Source of the DNA: Moringa oleifera | Lineage: Eukaryota; Streptophyta; Magnoliopsida; Brassicales; Moringaceae | Assembly: GCA_021397835.1 (NCBI GenBank) | Contig: JAJFZO010000896.1 | Location: 6,612,501 to 6,676,500 of the forward strand | Length of the DNA: 64,000 nt | Direction: 5' to 3' | Shown here: positions 55,529 through 64,000 of the stretch, piece after piece | Numbering within the stretch: the first letter of the stretch is position 1 | Layout of the letters: each line of letters starts with the position of its first letter | Notes under the pieces: generated by a model | Seen by the model: only the letters and a program-made list of their open reading frames with translations | Database searches by the model: none | What the model was told of the DNA's origin: nothing | Position numbers and translations under genes: made by a program

Positions 55529-58500
55529 CTACATGTGGGTTTCAAGAAATGCCAAGACTGCCAAACCAGCAGCCCATACATCATCATCCAACACATGCTC
55601 TGCAGGGGAGTGACTTATGCCTCCACGACAACGAACAAATAGCATTCCAACCTATACATAACCATGACAGATTATCACTGTATTATGACAGAAGGACTTT
55701 CATCATCACAAATTGCAAATGAAGCAAAACATGACAAACCTTGGTTAAATGAGACATGGCCATTGCATCATGTCCTGCTCCACTCATTAGTACAGGAACT
55801 TCATCTTGGATCTCACCTGTCATTCTCCTGAGGGCAGAGTGAGCTGCAGTTTTTAGTTGTGAGCTCAACTCTAGGTCAGATATCACTGCATTTGCATCAT
55901 GCTGAAATTATAAAGGGATGGAGTAAGAAATTATTCTTGTGATATGATTAAAGGAAAATAGCACACTACTATTTGTAACTCTCTTACTTTACGTTCAATC
56001 ATGCAAGAGACAGATCGCCTCCCACATATTTGATACATCCTATTAGATAATTCATACAGAACAGCCTCACGTCCCTCATCGTCCATTGCACGTAAATCCA
56101 CAGTAAATGTTACCTGCAACTCAAAATTTTAGTTTAACCGGATGCTAACAGTTGACTCATAAACAGAATAAGAAGCATCATCAAAGAGTTTCCTTGCCTG
56201 GCCTGGAATGACGTTGCTAGCACTGGGCCAGGTTGAGATCTCTCCAACAGTGCACACAAGGGAACTGGACAGTGAGTCCGCTCTGAAATCATTATACTGA
56301 CCATCATACGATAGAAAATCTTCAGGTCGTTTGCAAAGACTTTCCAACAATACAATCAATTCAGCAGCAGCAGCCATAGGGTCATGACGCAGTGACATGG
56401 GAACTGTTCCAGCATGACCTTGTGAACCTTTGACTGTAACCTGCAAAATTATATCAATCGGCAAGATAAATAAACTTGCACCAGATCATGCTTTTTTATC
56501 ATTAAAAGATTCTAGAAATTTCAGATGTACCAAAGTTAGAGATTTTTAAATGGTTGAATATACAGCACTAAGACATGCACTTTTTCCTTCTACTGGCAGA
56601 GGAGAAAATAAAAATCTGATATATCTCAGCTGATTACCCCAGTAACAATGCTTCCATTTAATGGAACATCAGATGCCTAATCTGTGTACAAAGTAGGAGA
56701 AAATACAATAGTTCTTGATATAATCCAGAGGCAGGCTAGAAGTTTTTAAATGACAGTGAAATAAAAGCTCAATGATAAGCCAACTCCAACTTTTTCAGGC
56801 AGGTTCAAGCCAAAACAACTCATAATGTTTTCAATAAGCAGTTGCCACAGTATGATGAGATGCCATCAAGATACAATAGGACAATTTTGTCATCAATCTA
56901 AGAGTGTCATATCATATAAAACTTATCTAGTTTTGCCAAATTTAAGCTATGTCCAGTATGTCACAAGTGATTGTATCATAGTACCAATTACAATAGAATA
57001 GCCCAGATGAAAAATTTCCCTGACAAATATAGTCCTTTCAAGACTCAAACATGTTTGAGCTAAAAAAATCCAAAATGTTTCCATAAGCAGTTTAAATAGA
57101 CTGAGATTTCATAGAAATAAATAAGGCATGAAAGTCATGAATCTACTACTGCCATTATTATCTATGACTGCTCTTTTCCTTGGCCAAATTTATGCTACAA
57201 CTAGTCTGTTAGGAGGGGTCCATCTCTTTCCATAGTTAATAGTAAACAAAGTCACTATTGCAAAAGGTATATCCTTATTTCTTTTTTCATTTTTATTATC
57301 TGCAAGAGGAAGTTAGAAACTAAATAAAATCAACAAGGTAAATGATAGCCAGAGGTAGCGATACACATGTTTTAGAGATGTCATACCTTTAGTCTTGTCT
57401 GTCCAGCTATGCCTTTAACTACAGCAAGAGGAAAACCAACCCATTCTAGCACAGGTCCTTGTTCAATATGAACCTGCACCAGCAAATTAATGGAAATTAA
57501 AATCTGAAAGTATTACTAAAATTTGCATGGAATAATCAGTACATACAAGCAATCAAGATAATACAGTGGAAGTGGTACCTCAACATAACCCCAAACAGAT
57601 GCTGGGTCATACTTGAGCTTTACCAAGCTTTCCTCTGTAATATCTATGGAATTCCCCTTAAGAGCATCTTGCACGCTTACACCACTGAAGAAGGATTGTG
57701 CATGAATACATTGACCACAAACAGTATCATGAATGAAAAAATTAAAAGAAAAAAGCTAAGAGTGTCCTTGAGAAACCTCTTATCAGATATCTGCAGTGCA
57801 GATTTTGGTAAAACACCAGCCACAGCAGCACTGCCTAGGAAAGTAGACTGAAACCTCACTCCCTCCTCATCACTAAACGCAATAACCTGCAAGGTTCATT
57901 GGTGTAAAGAAGCATGACCATAAAAATTATGGATGTCACGGAGTTACGAACCCAGCAATTTCCAAAAAAAAAAAAATCATAAGCTGAAATTTGATAAGAA
58001 GTTTCTGGTCCTGCAAACCATATGATATGCAAGGAAGATATTATTGATAATATTGTGTAGGCAGTTGATAGTTTACTGACCTCAACTGGCCGTTTCAATT
58101 CTTCCAACTTCCCGCTGCTTTTCAGAACTTTTAATGCAGATAATGCCATTATTATACCTAATGACCCATCAAACATCCCAGCATCAACAACAGTATCCTA
58201 TTTAAAAAAGAGAACCATCAAGCATCAGCAATGAGTTTCATAAACTGCCTTGTTGCCATGTTGCAATTTTGAGCAAAATGTATAATAAAAAGAAAAACTA
58301 AAGGAAAGATGAACAGAGAAACATCACCAAATGGGAACCAAACAACAAGGTCGGAGCACTTGCATTCTTGCCCTCAACCCGACCATGTACATTGCCCATG
58401 CAGTCCACCCACCTGGAATCAACACAAGCATTAGCTGAGAATTTCATAAATGCTGCTGCTTATTGCCTGAAGAAGGTTGAAAACTAACGTTTGCAAACCA

Positions 58501-59845
58501 GCATCTTCCATCCATCCCTTAATAAGATTTCCTGCTCTGATAGATGCAGGACTCATGAAAGTCCGCTCAAGGTAGGTATCAGCATCACTCACCTATTAAT
58601 TCAGGCAATCCCATTAACAATCAAGTCAGTAACTGTTCAATTCAAGATTTATCAGATGGATCAGATAAAGATAGAACTCAAAGAATGTTAATGTACAAGT
58701 TCGATCTAAATTCTGATTTAAGGGTTCCTCAATAATTTTTTTGCTCCTATGAACAGAATCTCTCTCTGGATGCTATTATTGAATCAATCAGTGTACAAAG
58801 ATTCAAACAAGACGTACGTACATCATAGTCAGGTTTTTAAATCTTGGCATTTGACACCAGGGGAACCGTGGAAAAAGATTTTACATGAAAAACCAATGAG
58901 ATAAACAATATGACTACAACTAAGAATCTGCGAAAAAAAAGAAATGGAACCTTGCTCTTGACTTGGATTTTCTAGTAATAGAAAAATCATATGAAAAATT
59001 CTTCAAAAAATTACATTATTAGTGTAACATCTCAAACATTAATTAGAAAAATCATATGAAAAATTCTTCAAAAAATTACATTATTAGTGTAACATCTCAA
59101 ACATTAATTAGAAAAATCATATGAAAAACCTATGCTGGTCAAACAGAGCAAGAAGTTTCTAACATCCTGATTTTATTAACAGGAAATACCATAGGAAGAC
59201 AGGCTACATCACCTCAGATTAAGACTTCAACCACAAAATAATCAACAGGTATTATGCAAGAAAACAAAAGCAGAAACCATGATCATTTAATAGAGAAATC
59301 AGAAACAAACGTTACCTTCCCCAGCTCATAAAGCCTTGCTACTGCCTCACATCTTAAGATTTCCAGGTACAAATCATCCTTTGTTTCCTTTCTATCTACC
59401 ATTCCTGTACCCGATCAAAGAAGTGTTTCCATTTAACATCCCCGCAGTAATCATATTTAGCTTTAAATGTACTATGACATCACCGTCATCATCATATTAT
59501 AACAGAAAAACTAGCTTTAACGTCAGCAAAAACCAGGCTAAAAGCCAAAGGTTAAATATTTTTCGGAGATAACACAAAATTAATGAGAAATCATGGCAAC
59601 AATAACACCAATGATAATCAACTCACAAATACGATTGCAACAACAGAAACACATTAGTAAAATAACAATAATATAAAAGAAAGAAAAAATAAATTACCAG
59701 AGTGCATATAGGAACAAGAAGCAAGGGTTGACAAAAGAGAAACTAACACATAGCAAAAGAAAATGATCGATGAGTAGCAATAACAACAGCTATTTCGATT
59801 TTGATAAACAAAGGAGTGTGATACTGGTGTGCAAGGAACCGCCAT
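55529..59845 (-). CDS. AAH: Allantoate deiminase (allantoate amidohydrolase), 499 aa, 12 exons
   Basis: Hydrolyses allantoate to ureidoglycine, CO2 and ammonia in purine catabolism; the plant enzyme is Mn-dependent and ER-located. Exons (minus strand): 59,845-59,698; 59,404-59,316; 58,592-58,489; 58,412-58,328; 58,197-58,081; 57,886-57,777; 57,684-57,579; 57,473-57,387; 56,440-56,198; 56,113-55,988; 55,901-55,740; 55,651-55,529. They total 1,500 nt with phases that join without a stop. The start MAVPCTPVSHSF leads to a hydrophobic segment (SIIFFCYVLVSLLSTLA), a likely signal peptide. M20-family metal motifs are intact: GSHLDTVVDAGMFDG, FSDEEGVRF, VHIEQGPVLEW; also GSQGHAGTVPM, CTVGEISTWPSASNVIPG, MSGAGHDAMAMSHL and the AAH-specific GGISHSPAEHVLDDD, which separates it from ureidoglycolate hydrolase. 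Intron 9 uses a GC donor. Upstream in-frame ATGs exist at 59,932, 60,001 and 60,016. Confidence 0.95.
56114..56197 (-). other. GC-AG intron 9 of AAH
   Basis: The exon ends ...ATTCCAGGCCAG and the intron starts GCAAGG, with a normal CAG acceptor at 56,116-56,114. No GT donor keeps the conserved NVIPGQ-VTFTVDLR join, so the non-canonical GC donor is required. CAG|GCAAG is the usual strong context for plant GC-AG introns. Confidence 0.85.
58981..59128. repeat. Perfect 65-bp tandem duplication in AAH intron 2
   Basis: The 65-bp unit starting GAAAAATCATATGAAAAATT occurs at 58,981-59,045 and again at 59,046-59,110 with no difference. A partial third copy (18 bp) follows to 59,128. Perfect identity in noncoding DNA suggests a recent duplication or an assembly effect. 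Confidence 0.95.
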
Positions 59846-60300
59846 GGCTGCCTCTGGAAGCTTGCAAAATGGTGCTGTGCCTATCAAGCAAGCTCCAAGA
59901 GCAGTCGCGGATGGTGCTCTCTGCTCTATCATCCATTTTTTAAGAACCACTTGTGGGATGTCCGTGGCTGCATCTGTGGGACCCACAATTTTGTTGGGCA
60001 TGGGATGACGTGGCAAAATCCTGGTGGAATCCTCGCGGAGGCGGTCCTATGTGATGCATCCATGCAATTGTTCCAGTCGGACGGGTGCTAACGTGCGCCG
60101 GTTGCCAACCTTTGGCTACCTTTCTACAGAAAACTCCGTGGCTCGTGATTCGATGCTGTGATGGGCCCCATAATGGAGATTCCTGTGGTGGGCCACACTG
60201 CCACGTCCAGTTGCCATGCCAATTCATGCACCAGTGCACGTGACTGACCCTGAGCGAACCAATTTGTTCTTACATAAAGGTTAAATTTAAAGTTTAAACT
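59846..60300 (-). promoter_or_regulatory. AAH 5' untranslated region and proximal promoter
   Basis: GC-richer than its surroundings. It contains a palindromic G-box CACGTG at 60,237-60,242 and GACGTGGCA at 60,006-60,014, which resembles ABRE or bZIP sites. No TATA box stands out with confidence. Regulation by bZIP-type factors is only inference. Confidence 0.4.
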
Positions 60301-63300
60301 ATGTAAGTGTTTAATATAATTATATGTGTGGGTAAATTTTAACTTAACTTATTTTTTTTAATTTTAACCTTGAATTTTAATTTATTTTATTTTGTTTTAA
60401 AAATATTAATTTGTTTTAAATTAAATTATAAAAAAATAAAAATACTTTATAATTAAAATAACCAAAAATCAACAACTAAAATTTGAATAATTTGAGAGTC
60501 ACAAACTTTTTTTATAAATTTTTCAATCTTTTTATGGTACAAATTTTTTAAAAAAATATTTTCATTACTTAAAAAATTTAAAATTTGTTTATGATAGTTT
60601 GAATGCTTTTTTACGTTTTTGTAAAATTTCAAACTAAAATTATTTACAACATCTCCAATTTAAATTTTTTTAATTTTTTACAAAATTTAAATTAAATCAA
60701 ATTAAAAAATTAGATGTAAAATTGATCAAATTGAATTTTGAATTAAAATTTAAAAGCGGATATAATTCAAAAAAATTATTTTTACTTTTATTTTTAAAAA
60801 AATTATTTTTTATCTCTTTACACTGTTTAAATTCATATTCGTTTATGTTTAATAATACAAAATTTTCAGTAAATTAATATCAATTATAAACTAAGTTAGA
60901 TATGGTAAATTAATAATTTGATTGTGATTGATAGGATCCACACTCACCATGAATGGTAAACAAATAAACAAAATTAGAAAATAAAATTCCACAACTTAAT
61001 ACAGATGACAATTGATATCCGTACCATCAACTCACAAATTTGGCTGGAAGACACGTAAAGTAGGGCCCACGTTGATGGAAACTTTTAGAAATCGAAATAC
61101 AAATTGGGAAGTGGTTGGAACTTTCTAGTGTACCAGGCAGAAGTGGAGGATCCAAAGATTCAACCGGTGATGTACTCACCCGGTGAGATCCGGGCCAGGT
61201 CGTTGTCAAGTGGGTCCCTGGCAGGTATTTTGCCACATTGGAGGCAAAACTCATAATCTAATATTAAATGCGGATCTCATCAGATAATCACGCGTGTTCA
61301 TTATTTTATTTATCAATTAAATGGTTAATGCAAATCAGACAGAGATCCCTTGCTGGTTGGTAAACCTTCTTCCTTTCCTGAATACCAGACCACGTAATGA
61401 TCAATGATAATAGTTGACATATGATTCATTCTTCTTCCAGAATGAAAGAATTCTCCAACTACATCAGTCTCAAGTGTGACATAGCATGATCAATCCAGTT
61501 ACTGATTACCATTAGGTTTCCAGACACGCGATGGAGTGGTTTACTTTAGAAGCTTGAGGGTAAATTTTAAAATGAATTTTGTATTACTCGTGTTTTTATA
61601 ATTAAATTTTATAATTTTATCAATCAAGTTTTCATATAAAATTTTAATTTAATTTAAAAAATATTTAGTTTATAATTAAAAATATTACATATTTTAAATA
61701 AAAATCTCATAAAACTTTACTATTTATATATGTCATTAATCAAATCCTTATATTTAAATAAGTGATAAATCGAATTTTAATTTATTAATTTAATTTAAAT
61801 TAAATATTATTAAAAAATTTAAATTAAAAATTTTATACAACGAATTTTAACTTAATTTTTTTATATATATATAAAAAGCTATTGTCGTAAAAAGTTTCAA
61901 AAATTTTTGAGTATCAAAAATATATATTTAGAAATCTATACTCTCAAAATTTTAAAAAATTTATAAAAAATAAATCTTAAGTCAAAAATATTATTTAAAA
62001 TTAAAAAATAAATTTCAAATAGAGTAAATAATTTATTTGAATAATGTTTGAGGCATTTCAATAACAAAAATACTTTTAATTTTTTATAAGTATTTAGGTT
62101 ATAATTAAATTTAGATCAGATTGATGGATCGAAATTTGATTTATTATATTTTAAAATATGAGAGTTTGATTGTAACAAGAGATAAATGTTAAGTTTTATG
62201 AGACTTTTACTCAAATATTTCTTAATAAATTTTTAATAGTATAATTTTTAAAAAATATATTTTTAATATTCATAAAATTTTAAACTATTTTATGATTGTA
62301 TCTTTTTTTTATATATGTAAAAAAAATTTAATCAAAATTTGTTACATAAAATTTTTAATTTTAAATATTTTTTAAAAAAATTAAAAATAATAATCAATTT
62401 TAACTAAATCGATATTTTATATATATAAAATCAGTTCAAAAGAAACTATAAAGCTTTCAATTGAAAATTATAAATAGTATAAAATTTATTTTAGTATTTT
62501 CCGGACTCTTTATTCTTATTGAAATCTCCAAAAATATATATTAAAAATCTTTCAAGATTTATATTTAAAATTAAAAATAAAACTCTAAACAACAAGAATC
62601 TTTTTTTTCAATCTCATAAAAAATGCAAATATCTTTCAATTCATTTCTTGATAATTGATCTAAACATTTTGATTTTATAAATCTTTGGCATGTTAAAACT
62701 TTCAAACCCAATTTTTACCACTTTTAATTAAGATAATGAGTACAAAAATATGATTTAGTATTTAGATTTGAAACACAGTTATAGAGACACGGTGGATTCG
62801 TGAATACAACTTACAATTCACAAGTTTCTGAAACACATACTAGCAGCGATGCTTTGAGTGTGCAGCAGTTGGCATTAAAAGGAGCAAATCAATATACTTA
62901 TCATTAAATAAGTTCCACAAAGAACAGTGGGCTTTCTGTGCATGGTGACAAGGAACGTACTAAATTACTGATTCCTCCTCGTATCTTTTATGCGTTCTAG
63001 CGTAGCTTCTCCTGGTCCTACCCACTTTTACACAATATTATATGCAAGGTGATGTACCTTTTTTTAAAAAAAAATTTTTGGTCTGCTGAATCTTTTTTAT
63101 AATAAACAAGAGACCATCACTGTACTAAATTGTCATACTCTGGTGCCGAGGACAAAATAAAATAAATTATCCTAAATAAGATTGAAAACATTATTATAGT
63201 AGATTAATAAATTATATAATGAACCAAAAAGCAGAATTGCTGAAAAGTGAACAACATTATGAAGTTATGGAAGGCCAATCCGTGGAAGTCGCTTCACTTG

Positions 63301-64000
63301 ACCAACCTTGACCCTTTGTCCATATATTACATAAATTAATAAATTATAACAATTAATTAATAATATAACTCAGTCATGAACACCAACAGCACGTCTCTTG
63401 GTGCCATGAGTAACGAGGGGTGGAGAAAATTACAAAGTTGAAAAACGTGGGTTGAATTGTCTCTGAGTAAAAAGAGAAAATATGATTGAGAATTGTATTG
63501 TAGATATTTTGATATTTTAAGTTAATGGGTATTTTAATTGAGAAGCTAACTCTATCCTTGAACTCTTTTTAATATAAAACTGATACTGCCCAAATATAGT
63601 TTTTTGGATTTGGCAATAATTGGACAATTATTTTTATTGAGACTAAACAAATTTTTAAAGAATTTTTAGAAAATTTTGAAAGATCTTAGCTAACTGGATT
63701 TAAAAAATAAAAGAAAAAAAGTGACTTTAAAAAAATTTCACTTCAATGTTTAAATTAAGTAAAAAAGTTTTACTTAGCAAGGGATCTGATTGTTAATGGG
63801 AAGTGGTACTATAATGCCAAATGGGTGAATGCCACTGAAGAACCTTTCCTTGGAAGAAGATCAAGGACCAAAATCCAATGCTAATTTGAAAAATAAACAT
63901 TGAAGATAAAAGAAATTAATTAAGAGCTGAGATTCAATAAAAATATGAAAGTGGGTAACATTTCTTGCTTAATTTTATATTTTCAGATTTTGAAAAAAGA
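60301..64000. other. AT-rich intergenic DNA; no gene recognised
   Basis: Long A/T-dominated stretches (60,300-60,900 and 61,560-62,760) with no coding signal on either strand. A GC-richer island at about 61,030-61,260 has a 75-codon minus frame of no recognisable family. Two W-box-like TTGACC motifs at 63,298-63,303 and 63,308-63,313 may belong to the promoter of a gene beyond the window end. Confidence 0.55.

Noticed and set aside
55342..55596. 84-codon minus-strand frame over the AAH last exon
   Set aside because: Out of frame with the spliced AAH protein, which accounts for this DNA.
59940..60239. 99-codon minus-strand frame upstream of AAH
   Set aside because: It overlaps the AAH leader in another frame, with no domain; more likely GC-rich leader DNA than a gene.

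Overview
This window is plant nuclear DNA, almost certainly from a eudicot. It is AT-rich, its one intact gene has introns, and most of its length is a graveyard of nested LTR retrotransposons plus one CACTA DNA transposon. I cannot name the species. Calls come from reading motifs, splice sites and repeat boundaries by eye; no database search was run.

Layout. 1-11.5 kb: heavily decayed LTR-element debris, including a broken gene for the 'putative gypsy type transposon' domain (4.65-6.46 kb) and two blocks of local tandem repeats. 11.5-15.36 kb: decayed Ty1/copia element (copia-1) with a primer site, gag, protease, integrase and RT, truncated inside RNase H. 16.05-21.88 kb: a second copia element (copia-2), structurally complete with two ~0.83 kb LTRs but riddled with stops. 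23.8-39.3 kb: a large LTR element (gypsy-1) with ~2.04 kb LTRs and no recognisable pol. Its 5' LTR is split by a 6.5 kb CACTA transposon (25,531-32,063) flanked by a TAA target duplication. 39.3-49.9 kb: a Tat-like Ty3/gypsy element (gypsy-2) with gag, protease, RT, RNase H, integrase and an antisense extra ORF; it is interrupted by a solo copia-type LTR. 49.95-54.3 kb: a broken S-locus-type receptor kinase gene, itself interrupted by a 2.5 kb minus-strand copia element (copia-3). 55.5-59.85 kb: an intact twelve-exon minus-strand gene for allantoate deiminase (AAH). 60.3-64 kb: AT-rich intergenic DNA.

The most unusual part is the CACTA element. On its minus strand an exon joins, in frame, the N-terminal part of the TNP2-type transposase to a Ulp1-like SUMO-protease domain, with the transposase core missing. 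The spliced Ulp1 part is open over five exons and keeps its His, Asp, Gln and Cys residues, although the very N-terminal domain carries two stops and a frameshift. The same element has picked up a CRINKLY4-related (CCR4-like) receptor-kinase gene fragment, placed between two blocks of its own palindromic repeats.

Functionally, only AAH looks like a working host gene. It acts in purine (allantoin) catabolism, releasing ammonia from allantoate. Everything else reads as mobile DNA or host-gene relics.
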